From CAZABC01 sp964483405 (GTDB lineage Bacteria > Chloroflexota > Limnocylindria > Limnocylindrales > CSP1-4), in assembly GCA_964483405.1 (NCBI GenBank), contig CAZABC010000004.1, positions 1-64,000 on the forward strand: a stretch of DNA of 64,000 bases, read 5' to 3'. Within the stretch, counting starts at the first letter, position 1; every line of letters starts with the position of its first letter. The notes below the pieces were generated by a model, which did no database searches, was not told the origin of the DNA, and saw only the letters and a program-made list of their open reading frames with translations. Positions 8,805 through 17,373 of this stretch are shown here, one piece after another. The translations under genes were made by a program, and so were the position numbers.

Positions 8805-9515
8805 ATGGTGAGCACGACCGGCGGGAGCGAGACGTCCCGGACCGAGGGGCCGCGGGAGCGGGCACGCGCGGAGGTCCTTGCGGCATGCCGCCGGATGGCG
8901 GCGGAGCACCTCGTCCCGTTCACCGCCGGCAACGTCAGCGTCCGGGTGGCCGGCGAGCCCGGGGTGTTCGCGGTCACGCCGACCGCCCTGCCGTACGACG
9001 AGCTCGAGTCGGCCGACGTCGCGATCGTCGCAGCGACCGGCGCGGTCCTCGATGGACGGTGCCCGCCGACCTCCGAGCTGCCGCTCCACACGCTCGTCTA
9101 TACCCGTCGGCCCGAGGTCGGGGCGATCGTCCACACCCACAGCACGGCCGCGATGGCGATGGCGGCACTCGGCCTGACGCTGCCGGCCTTCCTCACCGGC
9201 CTCGTCGACGCGACCGGCGGCGCGGTGGCGACGGCGCCGTACGCCCGCCCCGGGACCTCGGCAATGGCGGACGCCGTCGAGGCGGCGCTGCGCGAACGAG
9301 GCGCCTGCTTCCTCCGCCACCACGGCCTCCTCGCGATCGGCGCCGACATCGGGCGGGCGTACCGGGCGGCCGCGGTCACCGAGAGCGCCGCCGACGCGTA
9401 CCTCCGTGCCCGCGCCGTCGGACCCGTGCCCGAGCTCGCACCCGAGGAGGTGGACTGGATCGCCGAGGGCTGGCGCGCCCAGTGGTCCGGCACCGCGGTC
9501 GCGACCCGGGGCTGA
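8805..9515 (+). CDS. Class II aldolase/adducin family protein
   Basis: Zinc-dependent aldolase-fold protein of the L-fuculose-phosphate aldolase group, 236 residues. Visible features are the N-terminal TAGNVSVRV segment near 40 and the metal-binding HTHSTAAMA (about 117-125). A third ligand lies in FLRHHGLLAIG near 175. The family also includes ribulose-phosphate epimerases and methylthioribulose-phosphate dehydratase, so the substrate is open. ATG at 8805 is preferred over an in-frame GTG at 8769 because GGAGGAGG lies eight bases ahead of it. It is divergent from the TetR operon and converges on murJ, with a hairpin between the stops. Confidence 0.88.
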   Translation: MVSTTGGSETSRTEGPRERARAEVLAACRRMAAEHLVPFTAGNVSVRVAGEPGVFAVTPTALPYDELESADVAIVAATGAVLDGRCPPTSELPLHTLVYTRRPEVGAIVHTHSTAAMAMAALGLTLPAFLTGLVDATGGAVATAPYARPGTSAMADAVEAALRERGACFLRHHGLLAIGADIGRAYRAAAVTESAADAYLRARAVGPVPELAPEEVDWIAEGWRAQWSGTAVATRG

Positions 9516-9518
9516 GTC

Positions 9519-9540
9519 CGACCGGCACCGCGGCCGGTCG
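9519..9540. terminator. Bidirectional hairpin between the aldolase gene and murJ
   Basis: CGACCGGC and GCCGGTCG form a perfect 8-bp stem with a 6-base loop, filling the 28 bases between two convergent stops. No T-tract on either strand. Confidence 0.5.
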
Positions 9541-9543
9541 TCA

Positions 9544-11214
9544 TCAGCCGGGCGCTGGCCCCGGGCGATCCACGCCGCGCCGCCGTTCCCGGATCCCGTC
9601 GACGAGCCGGCGCGCCATCCCGACCTCCGGGGCGCCGGAGCGCCACGAGAGGACGGCATAGAGCAGCGCCCCCGCGCCGCCCGCGACCCCGATGGCGATG
9701 ACCCCCGCGATCGGGCCGTGGGGCGGGGCGTCGAAAGCGAGCAGTCGATCCGCCACGACGGCCGCCAGCAACCCGGCGAGGGTCGCGAAGGCGAGCGACC
9801 GAACGGCCGGACCGGCGGTCGTCCGCCAGGCCGGTCCGGGGACCCGCCGGACCAGCGCGACGACGAGGAGCGTCGCCGCGGCCGTGGCGCCGAGCGAGAA
9901 GGCCGCGGCGATCCCGTCGAGGCCGGCCCGACCGGTCAGGAAGACGAGGACGATCGTGGTGATCGAGAGATCGAGGCCCGCGGCCCCGACCGACGTCACC
10001 GTCCGGTCGGTCGCGTACAGCGCCCGGTTGGCGAACGCCGCGACCGAGGCGGCGGGCAGGCCGAGGAACAGCAGGGTGAGCGCGCCCGCCGTGAGCGCCA
10101 CGGACGCGTCGTCGTACCGGCCGTGGCCGAAGAGCAGGTCCGCGATCTCGGGCGCCAGCCCGACGGCGAGGGCCGTCACCGGCAGGACGAGGAACAGGAC
10201 GAGCCGGAGCGACGACGTCACGAGGCGGCCGAGCGACGCGGCCGCGCCCCGGGCGTGCTGGGCCGCCATCTCGGGGAGGGCCACGGTCCCGAGCGGGACC
10301 GCGAGCACCCCGGCCGGGATCTGGAAGATCGTGTAGGCGATGGTGAACGCGGTGACCGATCCGGCGGGCAGCGTGCTGGCGAAGGCGAGGGCCAGGATGA
10401 TCTTCAGCTGGTCGACCGAGAGCCCGAACGCCCGCGGCCCGAGGAGGCCGATCGCGCGCCGGAGACCCGGGTCGGCGACGCCGAGCTCGGGACGGATCCG
10501 GAGACCCATGCCGTGGAGGGCCGGCAGCTGGACGACGAGGTAGGCGACGGACCCGCCGAAGACGCCGACCGAGAGCGCGTGCGGACCGAGCGGCCCGCTG
10601 AGGAGCAGCGCGCTGCCGACCGAGACGACGTTGTAGGCGATCGGCCCGAGGATCGCCGGCCCGTAGCGCCGATCGGCCTGGAGGATCCCGCCGACCATCC
10701 CGCCGAGGCCCAGGAGCAGCGGCGCGAAGGCCAACTCCCGCGACAGGGCGATCGCGAGCTCGCGTGTCGCGGGATCGAACCCGGGCGCCAAGAGCGGGAT
10801 GAGCAGCGGCGCGACGGCGACGATGAGGAGGCCGAACAGGGCGAGGCCGACCGCCGCCCAGGTCAGGAGCCCCGACGCCGTCCGCGACGCCTGCCCGTGC
10901 CCGCCACCGGCCAGCACGTGGGCGATCGGCGTGACGACGGCTGCGGCGAGAGCGCCGCTCGCGACGAGGCTGAGGACGAGGTCCGGGAGGCGGAAGGCGA
11001 CGGAGAACGCATCGAGCTCGCGACCCGCGCCGAAGATCGCGGCGTAGACGAGCAGCCGGACGTAGCCAAGGGCCCGGGCGACGACGTACCCGACCAGGAC
11101 GAGCGTCCCGGCCCGGGCCAGCGACGCCGCGAGAGCGCCGGGCAGCGCTGCCGACGCCGCGGCGTTTCCCGCGGGGCTCGGATCGTCGAGGCTCACCGGG
11201 CAAGTATCTTCCAC
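9544..11214 (-). CDS. murJ: Lipid II flippase MurJ (MviN family)
   Basis: Flips lipid-linked peptidoglycan precursor across the membrane; MATE-like MOP superfamily. The 556-residue protein has about 14 hydrophobic segments. Family landmarks are the early GYVRLLVYAAIFGAGRELDAF (loop 1, about 48-68), the LPDLVLSLVASGALAAAVVTP segment just after, and GTVALPEMAAQHARG in the middle. Length fits the 510-560 norm. The GTG at 11214 lacks a clear ribosome site, and a GTG 18 bases in is equally possible. It is divergent from the LCP gene, so two envelope-building genes share an 85-base intergenic region. Confidence 0.92.
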   Translation of the reverse strand: MEDTCPVSLDDPSPAGNAAASAALPGALAASLARAGTLVLVGYVVARALGYVRLLVYAAIFGAGRELDAFSVAFRLPDLVLSLVASGALAAAVVTPIAHVLAGGGHGQASRTASGLLTWAAVGLALFGLLIVAVAPLLIPLLAPGFDPATRELAIALSRELAFAPLLLGLGGMVGGILQADRRYGPAILGPIAYNVVSVGSALLLSGPLGPHALSVGVFGGSVAYLVVQLPALHGMGLRIRPELGVADPGLRRAIGLLGPRAFGLSVDQLKIILALAFASTLPAGSVTAFTIAYTIFQIPAGVLAVPLGTVALPEMAAQHARGAAASLGRLVTSSLRLVLFLVLPVTALAVGLAPEIADLLFGHGRYDDASVALTAGALTLLFLGLPAASVAAFANRALYATDRTVTSVGAAGLDLSITTIVLVFLTGRAGLDGIAAAFSLGATAAATLLVVALVRRVPGPAWRTTAGPAVRSLAFATLAGLLAAVVADRLLAFDAPPHGPIAGVIAIGVAGGAGALLYAVLSWRSGAPEVGMARRLVDGIRERRRGVDRPGPAPG

Positions 11215-11234
11215 CGCGATCCGCCGGTCGCGGC

Positions 11235-11240
11235 TAGAAT
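11235..11240 (+). promoter_or_regulatory. -10 box ahead of the LCP gene
   Basis: TAGAAT, five of six to consensus, in the murJ-LCP intergenic region. Transcription would start near 11247, leaving a leader of about 53 bases. No clear -35 box. Confidence 0.4.
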
Positions 11241-11299
11241 CCGGGTCGCGGCCACGGCGACAGACGTCACCGGGCCGCCGGCAACCCCGTCAGAGGCAC

Positions 11300-12811
11300 A
11301 TGGCACGAACACGCTACCCGGCGCGCCCGCCCGCGGCCGGGCCGCGGCGATCGCCCGGCATCGCGGCCTTCCTCAGCTTCCTCGTCCCCGGCCTCGGCAC
11401 GGCATGGGCCGGCGAGCGCGAGCGGGGGATCCGGATCAGCCTGCCGTTCGTCACGCTCGTCGTCGTCGCCCTGCTGGTCGCGCTCGTCGCCGGCGGCCTG
11501 ACCGGCCTGGCCGGGCTCGTCGTCCAGCCGAGCGTGCTCCTCCTCATCGTCGTCCTCGACCTCGCCTGCCTCGTCTATCGAAGCTGGGCGATCGTCGACG
11601 GCTTCCGGGTGGCGCGGGGTCCGCGGACCCGCCACGGATCGACCGCCGCGGGCGGCATGATCGTCGTCGCGGTCCTCCTCGCGATCACGGTCGCGACCCA
11701 CGGCGCGGTCGCCTACGTCGGCTGGAACGCCTACGACCTCGTCACCGGCGTCTTCAGCGCCGGCGGCGGCGAGGGACCCGCCTGGGGCGACGAGGTGAGC
11801 GCCGAACCGTCGCCCGACCCCTCCCCGAGCCCGGAACCGTCACCCGACGCCTCGGCGAGCTCGACGCCATCGCTCGCGCCGAGCCCGAGCCCGTCGCCGA
11901 GCCCCAGCCCGTCGCCCGACCCGTCGGCCCCGTACTGGGCGGACGACGGGCGGCTCAATCTCCTGCTCCTCGGCGGCGACGCCGGGCCAGGCCGCGAATC
12001 GATCCGGACCGACTCGATGATCCTCCTGACGGTCGACCTGGCGACGGCCCGGGCCGCTCTCGCGAGCATCCCCCGCAACCTCCTGAACGTGCCCCTCCCC
12101 AAGCCGTACGCCCAGCGGTTCCGGAACGGCGTCTTCCCGGGCATGCTCAACGCGCTCTGGCGCTACGCGAACGACCGGCCGAAGCTGTTCCCGGGCAACG
12201 ACGAGACCCGGGGCTTCCGGGCGATCTCGGCGGCCGTCGGCCACATCACCGGCACCCGGATCGACGGGCTCGCCTACGTCGACCTCAACGGCTTCGTCCG
12301 GGTCGTCGATGCCCTCGGCGGGCTCGAGATCGACGTGCCGTACCGCGTCTACGACCAGCGCTACCCGAACGAGGACGGCAATGGCACCCGGGTGGTCGAC
12401 ATCCGGCCCGGGATCCAGACGCTCGACGGCTCGACGGTGCTGGCCTTCGCCCGGACCCGGCGCCAGGACTCGGACTACGGCCGGATCTCGCGCCAGCAGC
12501 TCGTCCTCCTCGCGTTCCGCCGGCAGGTGAACCCGTGCACCCTCCTGCCGCGGCTGCCCGAGCTCGTCGGGATCGCGAAGGAGACGATGTACACGAACAT
12601 CCCGGTCGAGGAGCTGCCCCGTCTGCTCGCCCTGGCGACCGAGATCGAGACGTCGCGGATCGAGCGGATCGCCTTCACCCCGGCGAACGGCTACCCGGAG
12701 GTCGCGACGAAGGCGTCGGTCGAGAAGATGCGGCGGGCGATCCGCGACGCCTTCAAGGGCGACCCGCCGCCCCCCGACGGTGGCCCGGACCTGTCGCTGC
12801 TGAGCTGCTGA
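11300..12811 (+). CDS. LytR-CpsA-Psr (LCP) family phosphotransferase
   Basis: Attaches glycopolymers to peptidoglycan outside the membrane. The 503-residue protein has an N-terminal region with four or so hydrophobic segments (residues 20-145). A striking Pro/Ser/Glu/Asp linker follows (about 169-211, PSPSPSPSPSP), then the extracellular LCP domain (about 218-480). That domain carries the catalytic-site features RTDSMILLTVD and SIPRNLLNVPL, and an arginine cluster at AFARTRRQDSDYGRISRQQ. More than one membrane helix before the linker is unusual; most LCP proteins have one. ATG at 11300 has a weak GAGG upstream. Its neighbour murJ supports an envelope role. Confidence 0.92.
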   Translation: MARTRYPARPPAAGPRRSPGIAAFLSFLVPGLGTAWAGERERGIRISLPFVTLVVVALLVALVAGGLTGLAGLVVQPSVLLLIVVLDLACLVYRSWAIVDGFRVARGPRTRHGSTAAGGMIVVAVLLAITVATHGAVAYVGWNAYDLVTGVFSAGGGEGPAWGDEVSAEPSPDPSPSPEPSPDASASSTPSLAPSPSPSPSPSPSPDPSAPYWADDGRLNLLLLGGDAGPGRESIRTDSMILLTVDLATARAALASIPRNLLNVPLPKPYAQRFRNGVFPGMLNALWRYANDRPKLFPGNDETRGFRAISAAVGHITGTRIDGLAYVDLNGFVRVVDALGGLEIDVPYRVYDQRYPNEDGNGTRVVDIRPGIQTLDGSTVLAFARTRRQDSDYGRISRQQLVLLAFRRQVNPCTLLPRLPELVGIAKETMYTNIPVEELPRLLALATEIETSRIERIAFTPANGYPEVATKASVEKMRRAIRDAFKGDPPPPDGGPDLSLLSC

Positions 12812-12842
12812 GCGGCTCGCCACCACGGCCGGGCTCGGTCGG

Positions 12843-14357
12843 TCAGCCGCGCGGCGCCGCCGTGATCGCGCCCTGTGGCTCGACGACCGTGAGCGTCCCG
12901 CCGTACATCCCCATCGAACAGGTGTAGGCGATCGTCCCGGGCTCGAGCGGCGGGAGGTCGATGACGTTCTCGCCCTTCGCGAGCGTCACGGCGATGTCGA
13001 GCGTCGGGACGACGAGGAAGACCGCGCACGACCGCGGCTCGAGCGAGTCGACGATCCAGCGGGTCGGCAACCGCGCGTAGAGGGCCGTGTCGGCCGGCAG
13101 ATAGCCGTCGGCGACCTGGAAGGTCCGCAGGGTCTGGACCCCGTCCTCGATCGTGACGACCGGGGTCGGGCCGCCGCCGGCCGCGTCCCCGCCGCCGGCT
13201 CCGCCGACGGTCGCGGCGACGGCGTCGAGCGATGGCGAGAGGCCGAGCAGCCGCAGGCCGGCCATCCCGTTGACGAGGGCGAACCCGAGGATGACGACGC
13301 CGATGACCCGCAGGAGCGTCGGTCGCGACGCGGCCGGGAGCAGGTTCGGCAGCCCACCGAGGGCGAGAAGCCCGGGGGCGGTCCCGAGCGCGAAGACACC
13401 CATGATCGCGCCGGCATGGAGCGGCTCGCCGGTGGCGAGGGCGACGACCTGGACGGCCTGGGTGAAGCCGCAGGGCAGGAAGAACGAGGCGGCGCCGAGG
13501 ACCGCGGCCCGCGTGTCCGAGTAGGTCGAGGCCGCCGAGGCGTCGACGCCGAGCGCCCGGGCGAGGCCCGTCGGGAGGGTCGGCGACCAGGCGGCGATGC
13601 GCGGCGAGATCCCCGTCAGGCGCGTCCCGAGGAGGGTCATCAGCAGCGCCACGACGATCATGAGGACCGCGGTGAGGACTGGCGGCATCGAGATCGAGGC
13701 GCCGACCGCGCCGAGGAGCGCTCCGAGCACGGCGAAGCCGACGACGCGTCCGCCGACGAAGACGGCGCTCGGCCGGAGCCGCATGCCGATCGAGCCATCG
13801 GCCGTCTCCGGGTGGCGGGCGGCGAACGTAGCCGACAGGGCCAGGACGAGCCCGCCGACGAGCGCGAGGCAGGTCGAGACGCCCGCGGCGAGACCGAGGA
13901 GCAGGGCGACGACGAGGCCGCCCTCGGCGAGGTCGCCGGCGCTCGAGGCGAGATCGGTGAACCCCGTCAGCTCGGCGAGGGCGACGATGGCCGCGACGAC
14001 GAGGAGGCCGAGCCCGGCCGTCGCCCAGACGGCCCGGTCGCCCGAGAGCCACGGCGACCGGCCGATCGCGTAGCCCGCCGCCTCGATGGCGGCCGCGAGC
14101 TCGGCGGTCGACACCGGGCCGGCCGCCTTGATCCGGACCCTGCCCGCGACCGCCGACGCGGAGACGCCGACGACGTCGGGCAGGGCAGCGAGGTGGTGCT
14201 CGATCCGTCGCTCGCAGGTCCGGCAGGTCATCCCGGCGACCGGCACGTCGAACGAGGTTGGCACGGGCGCAGGCCGAACCGCCGCGGGCTTGTGCGCCTT
14301 CGCGGAGGACGCCGGTCGGGGACGACGGGACGCGCCGGACATGGGCCGAGCATGCAT
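12843..14357 (-). CDS. HMA-SafE-cupredoxin fusion membrane protein, probable copper/thiol handling
   Basis: Three domains in 504 residues. A heavy-metal-associated domain (about 35-100) has GMTCRTCERR with metal cysteines C45 and C48. A six-to-eight-helix TauE/SafE or DsbD-like membrane domain (about 110-375) carries the conserved FFLPCGFTQ. A C-terminal cupredoxin-like domain (about 400-495) ends in YTCSMGMYGG, where C480, M482 and M484 could bind copper. The family is annotated as sulfite exporter TauE/SafE, but HMA and cupredoxin ends point to copper transfer across the membrane. An alternative ATG lies at 14342. It converges on the LCP gene and follows the GH18 gene by 114 bases. Physical link to the NOR-like oxidase 1.4 kb upstream may be meaningful. 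Confidence 0.82.
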   Translation of the reverse strand: MHARPMSGASRRPRPASSAKAHKPAAVRPAPVPTSFDVPVAGMTCRTCERRIEHHLAALPDVVGVSASAVAGRVRIKAAGPVSTAELAAAIEAAGYAIGRSPWLSGDRAVWATAGLGLLVVAAIVALAELTGFTDLASSAGDLAEGGLVVALLLGLAAGVSTCLALVGGLVLALSATFAARHPETADGSIGMRLRPSAVFVGGRVVGFAVLGALLGAVGASISMPPVLTAVLMIVVALLMTLLGTRLTGISPRIAAWSPTLPTGLARALGVDASAASTYSDTRAAVLGAASFFLPCGFTQAVQVVALATGEPLHAGAIMGVFALGTAPGLLALGGLPNLLPAASRPTLLRVIGVVILGFALVNGMAGLRLLGLSPSLDAVAATVGGAGGGDAAGGGPTPVVTIEDGVQTLRTFQVADGYLPADTALYARLPTRWIVDSLEPRSCAVFLVVPTLDIAVTLAKGENVIDLPPLEPGTIAYTCSMGMYGGTLTVVEPQGAITAAPRG

Positions 14358-14471
14358 GCGCCGGAGCGAATGCGTCGGGGCCCGACCGGCCCGAAGCGAG
14401 GGGCCGGTGGTCCCGTGCGAGCGCCGCCGACGGCGGCGCGGCGACGCCGCCCGGCCCTCGTCGGATCCGGC

Positions 14472-15578
14472 CTACCCCTGGCGCAATGGCGGCATCGGGA
14501 CCGGGATGTCGAGCATCGTCGCACCGACGCCGACGCCGCCCTCGCACGTGTTCGGTGGTTGTGTCCCGATACCGCGCGTCGAGGGCTTCTCGGCCGCCCA
14601 GAACATGAACCCGAGCATCCCGGGCGTCGCGCCCGCCAGCTTCGGCTCGACGGTCCGGACGAAGGTAGCCGTCGACTGCTGGAGCGAGGAGGCGAAGGTC
14701 GAGCACTCGGGCCGGACCCGCGAGCCTTCGGCCACGTAGACGCTGCCGGTGAACCTGGCCGGGGCGAGCGGCGGGATCGGCGGGTCGTACTGCGGCTTGC
14801 CGTCGACGTGCTCCTGCCAGTTCGCGATCGCCGCGGAGGTCGACGGCTGCTTCGAGGGGACCATCGCATTCGCGTAGTCGAGGACCGGCGCGTCGGTCCG
14901 GAGCCAGTCGGCGGTCGCCTTGCGGGTGATGCCGATGAGCCAACGGTCGCCCGCCGCGAGGTCGATCGTCAGCCGCGCCGCCGGGTTCGCGCCCGTCGCG
15001 TCATACGGATGGATCGCCCGGTAGGCGGTGATGAAGGCCTGCAGGCCGGTCAGGTCCGGGCTGCGGTTCTCCTCGTAGTCGATCTCGATGCCGACGCCGA
15101 GGTCCGTGGCCAGCTCGGCGGCCGCCCGACCGAGGCCCGCCGCGTCCTTCGCGAGCGCCTGGTTCCAGGCCTTCGTGTAGGTGATGCCGCCGATCGACAG
15201 CATCACCCTGATCCCGTGTGACGTGAAGTACTCGACGATCGCCGGGGTCATCCCCTTCGGGACACCGCCGACCGTCGTCGCGTCGGTCGTCCCCTCGAGG
15301 AGCTTGAGCGGATGGACGAACGAGAGGACGACGAGGTTGACCGACGGGCGTCCGTCGCCGCGGTCGACGAGCCAGTGGTTCATGGCATCGAACTCGTCGA
15401 CCCCCCGGGCCCGGCCCCAGGTGCAGTAGTCGTCGGAACAGTGCCAGGCGCCGTAGACCTGGAGCTGGACGGCCTCGGCCGCCCGGACGCCCCGGGCGCC
15501 GGCGACCGGCGACCCGGTGCCAGCAAGGCCCGCGAGCATCGCGGCAAGGATCGAGATCGACACGAGGCGACGGCCCAT
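14472..15578 (-). CDS. Secreted GH18-like glycoside hydrolase
   Basis: Exported protein of 368 residues with a signal peptide (hydrophobic 6-22, Ala-rich cleavage region near 26-34). It has chitinase-type TIM barrel motifs: VMLSIGG at 125-131 and GIEIDYEE at 163-170. In GH18 the latter motif is DGxDxDxE; here the first two acidic positions are Val and Glu, while D167 and the proton-donor E169 remain. It could still be a hydrolase acting on chitin or peptidoglycan, or a carbohydrate-binding relative. ATG at 15578 has GGAGGAG at the expected distance. It lies downstream of the NOR-like operon on the same strand, separated by 151 bases and a hairpin. Confidence 0.8.
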   Translation of the reverse strand: MGRRLVSISILAAMLAGLAGTGSPVAGARGVRAAEAVQLQVYGAWHCSDDYCTWGRARGVDEFDAMNHWLVDRGDGRPSVNLVVLSFVHPLKLLEGTTDATTVGGVPKGMTPAIVEYFTSHGIRVMLSIGGITYTKAWNQALAKDAAGLGRAAAELATDLGVGIEIDYEENRSPDLTGLQAFITAYRAIHPYDATGANPAARLTIDLAAGDRWLIGITRKATADWLRTDAPVLDYANAMVPSKQPSTSAAIANWQEHVDGKPQYDPPIPPLAPARFTGSVYVAEGSRVRPECSTFASSLQQSTATFVRTVEPKLAGATPGMLGFMFWAAEKPSTRGIGTQPPNTCEGGVGVGATMLDIPVPMPPLRQG

Positions 15579-15657
15579 CGTCTGCTCCTCCAGGGCGGCT
15601 CACCGACGGCAGCGTACGCCGCAGCGCGGGTGCGACGCCACGGCCGGACGGCCCCGA

Positions 15658-15675
15658 CGGTGCGACGACGCACCG
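15658..15675. terminator. Hairpin downstream of the NOR-like operon
   Basis: CGGTGCG and CGCACCG form a perfect 7-bp stem with a 4-base ACGA loop, 55 bases past the subunit I stop and before the GH18 start. No T-tract. Confidence 0.45.
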
Positions 15676-15729
15676 GGGGCCGCGGCCCGACCGAGGCTCG
15701 TGATCCGATCGAGGGGCCGTGGCCTTGGC

Positions 15730-17373
15730 TCAGGCCGGCGTCGGCGCGCTCGTCGGCGGTGGCAGCAGCGAACCAGGGGCGAGCTTGGACGGCAGGAAGA
15801 TCCCGATCGCCCCCTTCAGGCCGACGGTCATCACGATGTTCAGGAGGAACGCGAGGAGCGCGAGCAGCAGGAGCCCGCCGCAGAGTCCGGCCAGGATCAT
15901 GAACAGCTCGTACTCGTCCTCGTAGTAGATCGTCCGCCGGAGCATGCCCTGCAGCCCGGCCATGCCCATGAAGGCGCCCATCCCGATCCCGCCGACGAGA
16001 TGGGCCCAGAAGTGGAAGGTCGCGAGCTTCTGGCTCCACAGCTTGGCCCCGTTGGTCAGGATGGGCAGCAGGAGATAGATGGCCGAGTAGAGGGTCATCG
16101 TCAGGCCGACGAGGACCGCGACGTGGACGTGCGGGCCGATGACCCACTGCGTGTTGTGGAGGATGCGGTTGAGGCCGACGTCGGCCTGGAGGATGCCGGC
16201 GGCCACGCCGAGCCCGAACCCCGTCAGGCCACCGAGCAGGAACTTCAGCTCGTTGGTCATCTTGAGCGGCCTCGCGGTCCAGAGGGTCGCCAGCGTGATG
16301 AAGAAGGCCAGACCCTGGGTGACGAGCTCGAACGCGGTCACGAGCTCGCCGGAGACCACCTTGAGCATCGCCGGCTGGGCCTGGTCCGAGAGGAGGTGAT
16401 GGGACCACACCGTCCACGACACGACGAGCTCGAGGAGCAGGGCGGCCCGGGCCACGTTGGCCATGAAGACCGGCTTACCGGTGATCAGGTTCGCGAGGAG
16501 GTACCAGGTGCCCGCGACCCAGATGAGGACGAGACCGTCGGCGATGAGGTCGAGACCCCACCAGAAGAAGTTCTTGTAGAGGAGGGCGTCGACGATCGTC
16601 GACTGCAGGGAGATACCGACGGCCGCGGCGACGAGGAAGATGAGGATGAGGATGCCGCTCGCCAGGATGACGAACGAGTTGAGCAGCGCGTCGACGGCCC
16701 CGCGGGCGATCGCCGCCACCGCCAGCGGCACGGGCTCCTCGCTCTCCGGGCGCCGCCTGGCGATGTTGCGGAACCCGGTCAGGCCGATGGCCGACCGGAA
16801 GAGCGGACCCTTCGGCTGATGGGGCTCGCCCTTCGGCGTGTAGAGGATCGTCGCGAACACGTTGAGGACGAACAGCAGCGTCCCGAGCATCACGAGCGCA
16901 ACGCCGACGATGAAGATCGAGCCCGCCACCGGGTCGAACTGCGACGTGTCGGCCGGCAGCGGCCAGTACAGCGTGTACAGCGGGGCGTAGTGCGTGATGA
17001 AGCCGTCGAACCAGAACACGAAGGTGCCGATCGCGATCAGCCAGAACGTGGCCTGGGCCGCGCGGAAGCTCCAGAGTGGCTTCTTCATGAGGAACGGGAC
17101 GAGGAACAGGAACGCCCCGAAGGCGATCATGTAGGTCGAACCGAAGATGCCGACGAGCGGGTGCGCCGTCAGGATGCCGAAGTACTGGTCGGCCGGGATG
17201 AGCGGGATCGGCTCGACGGCGTAGATGCGCATGATCCCGCCCTCGATCGCGGCGAAGGCGTAGTAGACGAGACCGACGATCACGAAGCGAAGCGTCAGCT
17301 TCTGCATCGGGGTCATCGTCTCTGCCCGGAACGCGCGCTGGTTCCCCTGGACCAGCGTCTCGACGATCGTCAT
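15730..17373 (-). CDS. Heme-copper oxidase superfamily subunit I, nitric-oxide-reductase-like variant
   Basis: Membrane catalytic subunit of 547 residues with about 14 helices, related to B-family (ba3-type) oxidases. Heme ligands are present: H71 in ILTAHP, and H415 and H417 in HNTQWVIGPHVH. Two CuB histidines remain (H325, H326 in VWSHHLL). The third is gone: the FWWTGHPIVY motif of ba3 reads FWWGLDLIAD, placing D275 at the histidine and D279 at the cross-linked tyrosine. Loss of that tyrosine is known for NO reductases. With a CuA-less partner subunit, the best reading is an NO reductase of the B-derived kinds (gNOR/sNOR, recalled from memory), not an oxygen reductase. Start ATG overlaps the subunit II stop by four bases. 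Would usually be labelled cbb3-type oxidase subunit I. Confidence 0.88.
   Translation of the reverse strand: MTIVETLVQGNQRAFRAETMTPMQKLTLRFVIVGLVYYAFAAIEGGIMRIYAVEPIPLIPADQYFGILTAHPLVGIFGSTYMIAFGAFLFLVPFLMKKPLWSFRAAQATFWLIAIGTFVFWFDGFITHYAPLYTLYWPLPADTSQFDPVAGSIFIVGVALVMLGTLLFVLNVFATILYTPKGEPHQPKGPLFRSAIGLTGFRNIARRRPESEEPVPLAVAAIARGAVDALLNSFVILASGILILIFLVAAAVGISLQSTIVDALLYKNFFWWGLDLIADGLVLIWVAGTWYLLANLITGKPVFMANVARAALLLELVVSWTVWSHHLLSDQAQPAMLKVVSGELVTAFELVTQGLAFFITLATLWTARPLKMTNELKFLLGGLTGFGLGVAAGILQADVGLNRILHNTQWVIGPHVHVAVLVGLTMTLYSAIYLLLPILTNGAKLWSQKLATFHFWAHLVGGIGMGAFMGMAGLQGMLRRTIYYEDEYELFMILAGLCGGLLLLALLAFLLNIVMTVGLKGAIGIFLPSKLAPGSLLPPPTSAPTPA

Noticed and set aside
8643..8886. N-terminal extension of the TetR protein
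   Set aside because: It would translate through the operator and -10 box, is low-complexity, and the helix-turn-helix domain begins normally at the ATG at 8643.
11806..11932. Tandem DNA repeat rich in CCGAGCCCG
   Set aside because: It encodes the Pro/Ser linker of the LCP protein; the repetition follows from the amino acid pattern and is imperfect at DNA level.
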